A stretch of DNA of 64,000 nucleotides from Hortaea werneckii (Eukaryota; Ascomycota; Dothideomycetes; Mycosphaerellales; Teratosphaeriaceae). Within the stretch, counting starts at the first letter, position 1. Each line of letters starts with the position of its first letter. Positions 10,893 through 22,316 of the stretch are shown in pieces. The notes below the pieces were generated by a model, which saw only the letters and a program-made list of their open reading frames with translations, was not told the origin of the DNA and did no database searches. Position numbers and translations under genes: made by a program. Where the stretch lies: positions 1,302,001 to 1,366,000 of the forward strand of contig JBAOKB010000037.1 of the NCBI GenBank assembly GCA_037044905.1, read 5' to 3'.

Positions 10893-12031
10893 ATGCCGTT
10901 GGAAAAGCTCGGAGGGGTCGAGCTGCCCGCAGCGGCGGATATGCATGTTCATCTGCGTGAGAACGAGATGATGGAGCTCGTAACGTACGTGCTGATGTCC
11001 GAGAAGCTCGCAGCACTCAGGACCAACTTACTCACGAGCCATGTAGACCTATGATCCGTCGCGGTGGCGTCAATACGGTCTTCGTTATGCCCAACCTCGT
11101 CCCGCCTATTACGACCGTCGCTCACTGTCTGGCCTACAAGAAACAGCTCCAGGAACTCGCCCCGGACGTCACTTTCCTCATGAGTCTGTATCTCCACCCG
11201 CACATCTCCCCCGCCACCGTCAAGGAGGCCAAGCAAGCTGGCATCACGGGAATCAAATCCTACCCTCACGGCGTCACCACCCACTCCGATCACGGCGTCA
11301 TGTCCTACGAGCAATTCTACCCGGTCTTCGAGGAAATGGAACGGCAGGACATGGTCCTCAACCTGCACGGCGAACTCCCTCCCTCGCAAGGCCAGGACAT
11401 CACCGTCCTCAACGCCGAAGAATCCTTCCTCCCCACCCTCAAGGACCTCCATCGACGCTTCCCCAACCTGCGAATCATCCTGGAGCACTGCACCTCCGCC
11501 GCCGCCATCCAGGCCGTCAAGGACTGCGGCCCCACCGTCGCCGCCACCATCACCGCCCACCACCCTTTCCTGATCGTCGACGACTGGGCAGGCGACCCGC
11601 ACTGCTTCTGCAAACCCGTCGCCAAACTCCCCTCGGATCGTCGCGCCATCCTCAAAACCCTCATCAGCGGCGATCCCAAATTCTTCTTCGGCACCGACTC
11701 CGCCCCCCACCCCGCCCACACGAAGCGCGCGGATCGCTTCGCCGCGGGCGTCTTCACCCAGCCTCATGCGGTGGGTTATGTGGTCGATGCCCTCGAGCAA
11801 GGGATCGAGACGGGCGTGCTCGCGGAGGAGGACGTGACGAAGGAGAAACTTCAGGGGTTCCTGTGTGATTTTGGGAGGAGGTTTTATAAGGTGGAGGACG
11901 AAAGGCAGGAGAAGATTTCCCTGCAGCGGAGGAAGGAGGTCGTGGAGGAGCTTTTGAGGAGTGAGGATGGGAAGGTCGAGGTGGTGCCTTTCCGGAGGGG
12001 GAAGATGACGTGGGAGGCGAAGTGGTTGTGA
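10893..12031 (+). CDS. URA4: Dihydroorotase (pyrimidine biosynthesis, URA4 type)
   Basis: Exons 10893-10984 and 11047-12031, with a 62-nt intron (GTACGT donor, TGTAG acceptor), give 358 residues. Converts N-carbamoyl-aspartate to dihydroorotate in the cytosol. The metal ligands of class II dihydroorotases are visible: HVHLR near the N-terminus, the lysine carboxylated in the family in GIKSYPHG, His in LNLHGE, His in LEHCTS, and the catalytic Asp in FGTDSAPH. MPLEKLGG is chosen as the start, since the family begins shortly before the HxH motif. ATG at 10860 is in frame and possible. The coding part is strongly C-rich at third positions, as in the chitin synthase further downstream. Confidence 0.94.
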
Positions 12032-12353
12032 TGAGGCCTTCTAGAGCACGCACCGAGGTGGGTCGACTGAATGATGCTTCGAAAGCGATCGATGTTACTT
12101 AACGAAAGGACGATGTGTGGATACGGGTCAAGATGAAAAAGCCAAAAAAAAAAAAAATGAGAAAGGAAAAGAAAATCGCACTGTGCGTCTATCGGGAAGT
12201 AGTCATTTGCTCCTCAATCGTTTTCTTCCATCCTGACTGCAGACCTACCTATCTTTACACGCCTTAGCAGCCACCCGCATCAGGCAGCTCAACTACTCCT
12301 CCCCATCAAAATCGGTACAGTATCCTTCTTAAGATCTAGCTCTGATCTACGAT
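12032..12353. other. Convergent 3' intergenic region with a 14-A tract
   Basis: Lies between the 3' ends of dihydroorotase and a minus-strand gene. Holds a run of 14 A at 12144-12157. Probably UTR/terminator sequence for both genes. Confidence 0.5.
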
Positions 12354-12878
12354 TTACACAGCAGGAGCAGAAACATTCCGCTTAAACCTGACGGAAACCT
12401 GCGAGCCCCCGAATGTCCGCCAGTGCAGATTCGGCGGCTCAAGATTCTTCCCGCCCGTCGATTTCGTCACCCTTGAAGAAACCGGGCTCGAGCTGGTGGT
12501 GCTAGTGATGATGTCGGAGTTGAGACTGGAGCTCGAAGCGGAGGTGAGACTCGAACGACTACTCCCCATCGAACTCAAACTACTCTCACTCCCCACCTTC
12601 TGCAGCGCCGCGGCGCCACCGCCGCCGAAATAATCCTCCGACTCCGACCCCGACGTGCAAGGTGTAGGCGTAGCCGAGCCTGTGTCCCCCAGCAGCAGCA
12701 CCTTCGCACACCCCGGACACAGACTCCCTACACTCTCGACCCCCAAATCCGTCGCGTCCCAGCACCCCCGACTCTTATGGCCCGTGGCGGTCAGCGCGCG
12801 GATACAGGGTTCCCCGTGTACGAGGGGAGTGCCGTAGTGTTGGCATCGGGTGTGGTATGCGGTTGTGGTGTAGCACAT
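12354..12878 (-). CDS. Conserved-looking Cys-rich hypothetical protein
   Basis: Single-exon frame of 174 residues starting MCYTTTAYHTRCQHYGTP. The N-terminal 75 residues carry regularly spaced Cys and His (C2, H9, C12, H14, then C-x8-GHKSRGCW, then CPGC), which suggests a small metal-binding fold. The rest is a Ser/Thr-rich, probably disordered tail ending RNVSAPAV. I do not recognise a named family. This Cys/His layout recurs in small fungal proteins of unknown role. The high codon-position GC bias and the clean frame support it being real. A 5' UTR intron is possible in the purine-rich stretch just upstream (12890-12960). Confidence 0.65.
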   Translation of the reverse strand: MCYTTTAYHTRCQHYGTPLVHGEPCIRALTATGHKSRGCWDATDLGVESVGSLCPGCAKVLLLGDTGSATPTPCTSGSESEDYFGGGGAAALQKVGSESSLSSMGSSRSSLTSASSSSLNSDIITSTTSSSPVSSRVTKSTGGKNLEPPNLHWRTFGGSQVSVRFKRNVSAPAV

Positions 12879-13516
12879 TTTCTCCTGTCTTACTCCCTTT
12901 TCTGTAGGGGCAAAAGTGGGGAAAGGGGAGGGGGAGGAGGAGGAGGAGGAAGGGGGACTTACCTGTTTCTTGGTTTAGAGTTAGGGGATTCGGGGGATGG
13001 GACTCACTGGCTGCTTGTGGTGTGTTGTTGGAGATGTGCGTTCTGGTCCGGATGAGAGTTGGAGGTTAGTGGTCAGGGTAGAGGACTGGGGAATGAACGT
13101 GCGCAGCGAGAAAAGGATCCGATCAACAGCTCCAGCAGCGTCGTACTAAGAGAGCGGTAATCTGACCGATATCCTTCTCACCTCACCTCGTCACTGAAGA
13201 AAAAGAGAAAGTGTTGTTATGCCAGCAACAACACCGATTTCTTCAGTGCCGACCACGTTGAAGAAAAGACCCGAAAAAGGAAGTAACCGGTGTAGCAAGC
13301 ATAGGCATATTTGTACTTGGAGCAAACATCATTGTAGAAAAAGTCCGCCATACTGCTGAGATAGCACAAAGGAAATCGATTGTTCGTCGACCGACCGGAA
13401 CAAAGGAAGGCTGTGAAATTTGAGGATTGAACAATGTCTATTGTATCAAGTTCTTCTTTGATACCCTTTTGTCACTTCTCCCATTGTTCTAGACTTTCCA
13501 AATGGAAGAAACTACG

Positions 13517-13546
<30 letters not shown>
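12879..13546. other. Intergenic between the Cys-rich gene and MED1
   Basis: Tandem minus-strand genes, so this must hold the MED1 3' UTR and the promoter/leader of the Cys-rich gene. A purine-rich tract (GGGGAGG/GGA repeats, 12915-12955) lies near the latter. The MED1-proximal end is the poly-C run described separately. Confidence 0.5.

Positions 13547-13547
<1 letters not shown>
13517..13547. repeat. 31-bp poly-C (poly-G on the minus strand) tract abutting the MED1 stop
   Basis: An uninterrupted run of 31 C on the plus strand. Its last base (13547) is also the third base of the MED1 stop codon (TAG at 13549-13547), so on the transcript the stop runs straight into G30. Confidence 0.97.
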
Positions 13548-15571
13548 TACCGACTCCTCAGCCATTCGACCCAGACGCCCAGATCCCCGCCCACGAGTCC
13601 CAGCGCTTTCGAAATCTTATGGTTGTCGAGTTTCTCCGGGAGGCCTTGTTGGCCTGTCACGACTAGCTCGGCGTTCGGAAGGACCTGCGCCGTGACGGTC
13701 ACGACGGCTGTGGAGGATGCGGAGGGGAAGTTGAGGGATAGAGTCGGTACGCCTGGTGTTGCTGCTGTTAGACTGACTGGAAGGGTATTTGCGGTAGACT
13801 CAGCGGGTGTCGCAGGGGGTGTGAGGATGTCGGCGAGTGTGAGCGGCTGGTGTTGCTCTAAAGGCATTTCGGGCTTAGGACGCCGGTGACCCTTCCCTAT
13901 GGAGTCTTGGATGAGCGAGCCAAAGCATGCCCATTGTCGTAAGACAGGTAGGATCTCGACCAGCTGACGTGGGTGCGAGAATGGGAGCTCTTCGAGCTTG
14001 AACCCGATGTCGCTCTTGATGATGTCGAGGGTGTAGTGATGAGTAGTTTCATCCTCAGCGCCGTCCGATGTCATATGTAGTACCCGCTTCTCCGCGTGCA
14101 AAGTCTTGTTATCTCTACCTGCGTCGAATGGCAGGCTTGAAGAGGGATCGAGCAACATCGAATGCCATGCTTGAGGGATGAAGACTTGAGGTTGCGGCAC
14201 TCCTACAGTAGATAGTACGTTGCAGGCGATCTGGTAAGGTAAGATAATAGGCGGCTCGACTTTTGCGACGAAGCGGAGATCAGGAGTCTTCTGATTGCCA
14301 TCGATAGCCATTGCGTTCGCGTCCGAGTTGGCTGCAATTAATGTTGGCTCTGGATCCAGCCAGGGTATTTGAGCTGGGGACTCCGAATCGGTGGAAGGCA
14401 GCTCAAGCGGATCTGGTAGCCACTTGTCTGACAGTCGGATGGGCGGATATAGGCCTGCATGTGATGGTTCGATGGCGATGCGTAGTTTGTAGACGTCATC
14501 TCCTTCAGCTTCATTGTTTTCGCCTCGACCATCCACCTCCATTTCCGACTCGTCTCTGGATTTTGCCGGTGCACTTTGCCAATATTCCAGGTTCAGACCA
14601 AGTCTGCCATTCGCATTCATAGTCGGCCGACCACTCTTAGTTCGCATCACCTGAAGCTCGTCCGCCAGCTTCGTCTCCTGCTCGAACAAACGTCGGAGAC
14701 TCACGTAGACCCCGCTCAAGGCCTCAAAACAATTGACTTGGTTATGACATAATTTGTCAATCTTTGCCAGACGACCAAGGTTCGTAGCATATTTGTCCAA
14801 GCTACCAGTGAGCGAGACACCGTCCGACGGACACAAGTCGTTGAATAGCACCTTAGCAGCCGTGTCCGCTTGCGCCTCCAAATGCTGGTTCTCCGTGTCG
14901 AAAGCAATCTGCACCTTTTGTGGCACGTGATCTTTCATGTGGATATCGATCACCAGTTTCTGACCGGCAGTACTAATGGTCCTGTTGCCTGCTCTCCGAG
15001 CCAGCTCGTCCGGCGATAAGGTCTCCTGATCGATGTCGTTGTCGAAGCCCACCCGCCTGCCGATCCTTGCGATACCGTCCTCGCTCACCTTCCCTTTCCG
15101 CGTGCCTATCTTCTTCAGCACCTTCCGCATCTTGGCCCTCCTCTCTTCGTCTTCATTTCTCTTCTGTCCGCCGCTCGCGGTGATTCCTAGGTCTGACATG
15201 GTCATGTTCATGGGTACGCCACCCATCGCAGGCGTCGGCATATTGAGCTGACTTGGCGTCAGTCCTTCGACGCCTAGACCTACAGGCGTGCCGAATCCCA
15301 TGAGATTGGTATTTGGAGAGATGCCGGTCGCATTGCCGGACTGACTGAGGTTCTGGACCATAGGCGTGCTCCCTAGCGTCTTACTGCCGGTGGAACCAGT
15401 GGTGGGATGGTTAACGGGCGTCTTGCCGGCTTGCTCCTTGCGTGTGGCCGCGGGAGATGGCACACTCCGGGGGGCCGGGGAGGAGAAGTTCATGGGGGTT
15501 GCAGCATGCTGGGCATGCTTTTTGGAAGCCGACGTCGGATTGCTGGGATGAGAGGGTGTTGGAGTGGCCAT
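13547..15571 (-). CDS. med1: Mediator complex subunit Med1
   Basis: Single-exon frame of 674 residues. The N-terminal 180 residues are Pro/Ser/Thr/Gly-rich and probably disordered, with a basic segment (KMRKVLKKIGTRKGK). The conserved fungal Med1 region follows (VSEDGIARIGRRVGFDND through the mid-protein, with VIDIHMKDHVPQKVQIAFD and a C-terminal segment with EILPVLRQW). Med1 sits in the middle module of Mediator and couples transcription factors to RNA polymerase II. Family assignment rests on remembered similarity of these blocks. Length is typical for filamentous fungi. The stop codon abuts a 31-base homopolymer. Confidence 0.88.
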
Positions 15572-16074
15572 TGTGCCAGAGACTTCAGGTAGATAGTTTG
15601 GGATTGGTTACTCGGAGCAGTTATGGTGTTGCGGTGATGCTGGCTGGGTGATGCTGGCAGTACGCATAGTCAAGATATGTACGGTACCAGGTACAATGAT
15701 GGAGGGATGACGACGACGAGGTTGGCCAAGGTAGGTCATCTAGCTTGACCTATATCCATAGAACATGAACGACGTCGTCGCCTCCGTCCAGGAGTCAAGT
15801 GTATGGTTGGTGGGGTGAATGAAACGTGAAGCTTCACGTCCAATGCATGCGCGACCGCGTAGATCCGTTTCGGAAACGGGAGGGAAGATCCGATTTCACT
15901 TGGGAGCCTAATAAGGTACTACTGTAAGGTACCTTTGGGATGTGCTTCACGATAACCTGAGCCTGATAGTCTAATAAGTAGCTCCTGCTTCTCACACTCC
16001 CATAAGATGACACCTGATATAACGACGAAACATCTACAGGTAGCCTCCCCATGTTCCGCTTACAGTGAGGCCGA
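15572..16074. other. Intergenic between MED1 and the small His-rich gene
   Basis: Promoter region of MED1 plus 3' UTR of the minus-strand small gene. No other coding frame is supported. Confidence 0.5.
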
Positions 16075-16333
16075 TTACATCAATCCGCCGTACTCCTTCC
16101 CCTCCTCGTCCAGCTTCCTTTCTTCACTCATGTATTCCTTGAACTTCTCGCCCTCGGTCTCCTTGTGCTGCGGTGGTTGTTCGCCACTCTGGCTTTCTTT
16201 GGAACCTTGCTGCCCACCCTTGTGGTGGTGGTGGTGGAACATCTTGTCCATCAGCCCTTCCTTCTTTTGCTCTTCTGCGCCTCGAGTCAGTCGCCGACAG
16301 CAATCTTGACGGACGCTGCTTACCCTGAGGCAT
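16075..16333 (-). CDS. Small hydrophilic His/Glu/Lys-rich protein
   Basis: Exons 16333-16324 (10 nt, MPQ plus one base) and 16274-16075, with a 49-nt intron (GTAAGC donor, CTGAC branch, GCGCAG acceptor), give 69 residues. The product is very hydrophilic: MPQEEQKKEGLMDKMFHHHH opens it, five consecutive His are followed by KGG, then EGEKFKEYMSEERKLDEEG. No signal peptide or membrane segment. The tiny first exon and good splice signals support a real gene. The composition resembles small fungal stress or desiccation-type proteins with dehydrin-like bias, but I assign no function. Confidence 0.6.
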
Positions 16334-17622
16334 GGTAATTCTATTTGATATGGACTTGGTAATGGTGCAGTCACACAAGGCGAGAGGCTGAGACAACGAA
16401 ACCTCCCTGTGGGGGCGTCCGGCGGCCTTCTTATCAACTTGCGGCTTCTACTGTACACTTACCTTCTTTGACTTTCAAAAACCCCCTCATCCTCCGTAGA
16501 ACCTTGCTCCATGGCCGCGAAACCTACTTTCAGTGCATCGGGAGAGGTCTGCGTAGAGCGGTGGATATGTGCCCCTCCTGCGCTGACTGATATTGGAAGT
16601 GATGCTCACGAGGGCTGAAATTAAAGTTCAAGCTGCACACCTCCTCACCTGCCATTCGCGGTCCGCCATTTTCAAGCTACAGAGCACGCAAGGATGAGCT
16701 GCGAGAGGCATACCAAACTTTCAAGCTTACTTTGCCATGTGACAATCCATCCCAGCTCCGATGTCCATGCGAGGCGCGCAGTCAGATCAACATCTTCGGC
16801 CCTTTGCTATCCTGGTGCTTCGGGGCCGAAGTGCCCAACCAAGTAGGTGCAATACTGGGATCTCAAACAACGTCACCAGATTAGCGCGAAAGGATTAACG
16901 GAGGACAATGATGGTTTGCTAGCAACGCACTCAATCCTCACCAGGACGGTTTCCGGCCGCTCCCACTACCGCGTGGTCCTCGGCGTCATGCGGCTTCCAT
17001 TTCGTTGGTGTCGGTGGCTGCTGTTGCCCGTGGGGGGTTAGCATAGGTTGAGCGTTTGGCTTGCTCTGTTCAGATCCCTTTGGATCGAAAGGGGACGGAG
17101 CATGTGATGGGATGGAATAGATGCAAGTCATTGGTACTAAACAAATGTGTCGAATGCGTCGGTGTGCGGTCGCCTTGTTCGCCTTCTTGGCTTGGACATA
17201 CTTCTTAAGACCGCGAAGAGGTGACGAGAGCGGCGATAGGCAGGCAAGCGGCTAAAAAGGTGGGTGGGTAATTGGACGAGCAAAAAAAAACAAAGCGGTA
17301 ATATGATGGTTTTCAACTCCAGTCTCCCACACGAATACAAATCCCCCAACTTACCACCAATCACCGGCATCATCTTGGAGAGCCCGTTTGAATCGAGCGC
17401 GAAAGTCCAAGGTGACCTCTTCACCCTCCCCCCCAGAGCAGGATCAACATTGTGCAAGTCCCGCCTCAGTCGTGCACCACTGTCCCAAAAGGGCAAAAGC
17501 TCCCACAACCATGATGGGGAAGAGATGCGACCCCTGGGTCAGGTATCCAGCACGAAGGATGTTTTTGCGACCCTCCCACTCGCCGTGCCTTCCAAGGTGC
17601 GAAATTCCTTCTCGCATTTTAG
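16334..17622. other. Intergenic, 1.3 kb, with possible degraded coding sequence at its right end
   Basis: Short frames on both strands only. The segment 17300-17620 on the plus strand may be the decayed upstream part of the O-methyltransferase remnant that follows (for example a VQGDLFT stretch near 17405), but no continuous frame can be drawn. Confidence 0.4.
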
Positions 17623-17877
17623 AAAGGAAATCAAAATCAGAATCAACTGCTGTTCTACGAGAATTGTATCCCGGCCCTGGGGGCGCACTGGGAGGCTACG
17701 GCGCTGGATATGATGATGTTGGGGCTCGTGGCTTCCAAGGAGCGTACGGAGCATGAGTGGAGGGAGTTGATTGAGGCCACGGTGAGGCAGGATGGGCATA
17801 GGTTGAAGGTCGTGGGGATTTGGGGAGACGGGGAGGAGGAGGGGGTGGAGAGTTTGATTGAGTGTGAGTTGGTGTGA
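17623..17877 (+). pseudogene. O-methyltransferase C-terminal remnant
   Basis: An 85-codon frame preceded in frame by TAG (17620-17622) and ending TGA at 17875-17877. It reads as the end of a plant/fungal-type SAM-dependent O-methyltransferase: LLFYENCIPALGAHWEATAL (the IxE/DxVxP...A region), DMMMLGLVASKERTEHEW (conserved D-MM...ERTE-EW), then VESLIECELV at the terminus. The SAM-binding and dimerisation parts are missing upstream. If they exist they are out of frame or decayed. TTTTAG at 17617-17622 could instead be a 3' splice site, making this the last exon of a gene I cannot otherwise reconstruct. Confidence 0.6.
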
Positions 17878-18966
17878 TTGTTACTTATGGTATGAATGAA
17901 TGGTGGTGGTGGTGGTGATGCTTGACTTGTTCGTCTGGTCCCAAGTCACGGCCGCATGGAATCTCATTTGCCACATGTAGTCCAAAGATGAATATTGATG
18001 CCTGCCCAAACTGCCCTGCTCTCCCGTCTCTTCCGGAGAGATTCTATTTCTGAAACACGGAATGACGTGGGAATTCACAGCCCCGAATGGTTGGACCCGC
18101 GTGGAGAAACAGAAGATCTGCGACAGGGAGTTTCAGCCACAAACTCTTTTGCCGCCAGGGGCTGTCGCACCTGGCGACTGTTTACTCTTTGCCCTACCTA
18201 CTCATGGAGTTTTAGGGATTCATGCTTGTCTCCACCAGATGAGAAGGGCATGATTGATATGGGAGGTGGCGTATCAAGACTATATACATAATGTACAGTC
18301 GCCTTGTATATAGAGATGTAAACGTAGAATGCAGATCAAGGCAGAGGAAATACCTGACATTCTCTTCCAAGCCGGAAGAAAGTTGCCAGTGGGTTGCGCG
18401 TTTCGTGAGGCGTGGCGCTGCTATCGAGGGCCGCCGATGCGGCTGTGCATTTACAGTGCGTGATCATAGTCAGCCTGCCCATCATCGTGATCAATGATAA
18501 TTTTCTTTGCGGCTAAGACAGTGAAGAACCAATTGCGCATTATCCTCTCCATCTCTATCCACTACCTTGGAGATTGAGTCGCCTTATACCATCCAGGTTG
18601 CCATTAAGCCGATCGATCTATCAATTTCCCGGCAACGCGTCCGGCGTCTGGCGCCCGTCCCCACTACTATCGCTTGCGCTTCGTCACTAGTCCTGCAGTA
18701 CTATAGCACTAGAAGACTAGGAGCTCAGCTCCCTCGCAACGCTCGGTAAACACAAGAGAGAGAGATTGGCGACTACTGCTGCTACGCTACTGCGACTCCA
18801 GTACTGCTTCTACCTGAAACATCCGAATCACCACTACCACCACCACCAATCAAACAACCCAGTCACTACCCCGGAACGAAAGAGAGGAGTTGTACAGGCA
18901 GTAGACGGACGGGGTTGATTGGGCGATTGAGAGAAGCAGCAGCAGCAGCAGCAGCAGCAGAAGAAG
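17878..18966. promoter_or_regulatory. Upstream region of the chitin synthase gene
   Basis: 1.1 kb without a supported gene. It ends with the 5' leader of the chitin synthase, which has a (AGC)8 microsatellite at 18935-18958 just before the start codon. Confidence 0.5.
18935..18958. repeat. (AGC)8 microsatellite in the chitin synthase 5' leader
   Basis: Eight perfect AGC units, ending eight bases before the ATG at 18967. The array is untranslated and out of frame with the start codon. Confidence 0.95.
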
Positions 18967-21900
18967 ATGAGTGGTTATAATCCTTTGGGAGGTGAGTCGA
19001 TTCAGGCCTGAGGTTGGATCGGATGTGATACAGAGAAAGAGGTGCAGTGCGCGACGCCTGAGGTTTGCGCGCGCGAGTCGCATACATACACACCTGCGAC
19101 ACAGTGCTCCCCTTGCATTCCTCCCACCTCACTCTCCCATTCACATCCCCATGCGCATCCCCAAACCCCCATGTCACGAGACGGACATCCACTAATCATC
19201 TTTCCCTCTTCATGCGAAAAGGCGGCTACGGCCACAACCTCCATCCCGACGAGACCGACCCCAATAATCCCTTCATGGACCCGCGCTCCCGATCTCCCGA
19301 ACGCTACCACAGCCCTTCATACCAACTTGACGACCGCCCATACGTCCACGAAGATGCGCCGCTCGAGATACCCGTAGGACCCGGCCCCTTCGCCAGTACT
19401 GATCGCTTACAACCCCAGCCGACATACTCGGTAGAAAACATCCCAGGCTCCTATGGCCACGCCGAGGCATACGAGGATGTCCACCAGCATGCATACACCC
19501 CCAACCCCTTCCAGCAGACCGAGATGCACGGCACGGGCGAGTACAGCCTGACTCCCCAGTATGAGCAGACCCAAGATCATCTATACGCCCAGCCACCCAC
19601 TCCCTTACCCGGCGTCCACGTGCAGGACCACGCGGGATTCGCCGGCTTCGAGCAGCCCCAACATCCATACTATCAAGACGATGCCGATCATATGCGACCC
19701 ATGTTGCAGGCCGACACCGCATATGGTCCCAATCCAGACGATGTAGGCGGACCTCCGCAAGACGCCTCCCAAGACATTGGCGATATCGAAGGCGGCTACT
19801 CAGATGCCCAGCAACGGCCGGCCGCGGCACCCATCCGACGCTGGAAGACCGTCAAAGAGGTCCAGCTGTTCAACGGCAACCTCGTCCTCGACTGTCCCAT
19901 CCCTCCCCGCCTCCTGAACCAGGTCGCCCACGCCCAACCCCCCGAACGTGATGAATTCACCCACATGCGCTACTCCGCCGCCACCTGCGACCCCTCGGAA
20001 TTCTACGACAAACGCTTCACCCTCCGCCAACGCCTCTTCGCCAAACCCCGCCACACCGAACTCTTCATCGTCATCACCATGTACAACGAGGAAGATGAGC
20101 TCTTCGCCCGCACCATGATCGGCGTCATCAAGAACATCGAATACATGAACTCGCGCACCTCCTCCAAAACCTGGGGCAAGGAAGCCTGGAAAAAAATCGT
20201 CGTCTGCGTCGTCTCCGACGGCCGCGCCAAGATCAACCCCCGCACCCGCGCCGTCCTCGCCGCCATGGGCGTCTACCAGGACGGCATCGCCAAGCAGCAG
20301 GTCAACGGCGAGGACGTCACCGCCCATATCTACGAGTACACCACGCAGATGACGCTCGAGCTTAAGAAGGGCATCGTCTCCGTCAAGAAGGGCTCCACGC
20401 CCGTCCAGATGTTGTTCTGTTTGAAGGAGAAGAACCAGAAGAAGATCAATTCCCATCGTTGGTTTTTCCAGGCCTTTGGTGAGGTCCTCGATCCGAATAT
20501 TTGTGTCTTAATCGATGCGGGGACCCGTCCTGGGAGGAGTAGTATTTATGATTTGTGGAAGGCTTTTGATCGGGAGCCTATGTGTGCTGGTAAGTTTTTA
20601 TTTTAATCGCTCCGGGGTGGGGGTGCAGGTAAAACAAAAAAGTAGAGAAAAGAGAAGAGAAAGAGAGACCGAAATGCTCTTTAAACGTGGGTTGCGGGAT
20701 GAGAAAAGAAATACCTTTGCTAACGTTTTCAATTTTCTAGGCGCCTGTGGCGAGATCAAAGCCCTCCTCGATCATGGCAAAGCCCTCGTCAACCCCTTAG
20801 TCGCCGCACAAAATTTCGAATACAAAATGAGCAACATCCTCGACAAGCCGCTCGAAAGCGCTTTCGGCTTCATCTCCGTCTTGCCCGGTGCCTTCTCCGC
20901 TTACCGTTACGTCGCCCTCCAGAACGACAAGACCGGCCAGGGTCCCCTAGAGAAATACTTCGCCGGTGAGAAGATGCACGGCGCCAACGCCGGTATCTTC
21001 ACCGCCAATATGTACCTCGCCGAAGATCGAATCCTGTGTTTCGAGCTCGTCGCCAAACGGAATTGTTCCTGGATCTTGCAGTATGTCAAGTCCGCGACGG
21101 GCGAGACGGATGTCCCGACGGAAATGGCCGATTTCATCCTGCAGCGCCGTCGTTGGTTGAACGGCAGTTTCTTCGCGGCCGTATATGGCCTCGCGCATTT
21201 CTATCAGATCTGGCGGAGTCATCATAGTGCGCTGCGCAAGGCGGCTTTTGTCTTTGAGTTTATTTATCAGGCGGTTAATATGTTGTTCGCTTGGTTTGCT
21301 ATTGTAAGTTGTCTACCCGTTGCACAAAGAGTCGTTGACGGCAGAGGAACAGGAGGTGAGATGGACGACAGGACTATGCTGATAGCGATCTTTCTTAACA
21401 GGGCAACTTCTTCCTCGTCTTCCGCATCCTAACCGTCTCTCTCTCCGGCGACAACCTCCTCGGCACCGCCGGCTTCATCCTGGCCGTCATCTTCGAATGG
21501 CTCTACATCGCCATCCTAGTAACCTGTTTCGTCCTCGCCCTCGGCAACCGACCCCAAGGCTCCAACAAATTCTACATGACCCAAGTCTACTTCTGGGCCA
21601 TCCTCATGTCCTACCTCCTCTTCGCCTCCATCTTCATCACCGTCAAATCCGTCCAGCAACAAGTCTCCGAAAACGGCTTCTCCTTCGCCCAACTCTTCAC
21701 CAACAAACTCTTCCGCACCCTCATCGTCTCCATGTGCTCCACCTGGCTCCTCTACCTCATCTCCTCCATCCTCTTCTTCGACCCCTGGCACATGTTCACC
21801 TGCTTCCTGCAATACCTCCTCCTCACCCCAACCTACATCAACATCCTCAACGTCTACGCCTTCTGCAACACCCACGACATCACCTGGGGCACCAAAGGCG

Positions 21901-22316
21901 ACGACAAGCCCGAGAAACTCCCCGCCGCCAACCTCAAACCCGGTGGCAAAGTCGACGTCGCCATCCCCACCGACGACGCCGATCTGAATACCCAGTACGA
22001 ATCCGAACTCCGCACTTTCGCCTCCAAATTCCAACCCCCCGAGAAGTCTGTCAACGAACAGACCAAACATGAGGATTACTACAAGGGGTTCCGCTCCGCC
22101 GTCGTCTTGGCTTGGATGTTCTGTAATCTGGCCGTGGCGGCTGTTGTTACGAATGCTGGGGGTGTGTTGTCGGATGATGCGGATACGTCGACTGCGGAGG
22201 ACGAACGGAGTACGATTTATATGGGTGTCGTGCTGTACTCGGTCGCCGGTCTCGCGGTCGTCAGGTTTGCCGGCGCGTGTTGGTTTTTGGTTGTTAGGGT
22301 TTTTAGGGGAGTTTAA
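18967..22316 (+). CDS. Chitin synthase, division 1 (class I-III type)
   Basis: Exons 18967-18991, 19222-20589, 20741-21303 and 21402-22316 join in phase to 956 residues. Introns are 230, 151 and 98 nt. The 25-nt first exon encodes MSGYNPLG, and Gly codons are rebuilt across the junction. The first 240 residues are a Pro/Gln/Tyr-rich cytosolic tail. The catalytic region starts at VQLFNGNLVLDCPIPP and contains DAGTRPG, AEDR (near residue 559) and QRRRWLNGS (near 599), the hallmark of chitin synthases. At least six membrane segments follow. The enzyme polymerises UDP-GlcNAc into chitin at the plasma membrane or in chitosomes. It lacks a myosin or cytochrome-b5-like domain, so it is not division 2. 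I cannot separate class I, II and III by eye. Confidence 0.94.

Noticed and set aside
10949..11800. Long antisense frame (283 codons) over dihydroorotase
   Set aside because: A shadow of the high third-position GC of the real gene. Its product is low-complexity Gly/Val/Asp.
16931..17131. Minus frame of 66 codons with a Pro/Gln-rich product
   Set aside because: Could be a short protein, but there is no family, intron or context support.
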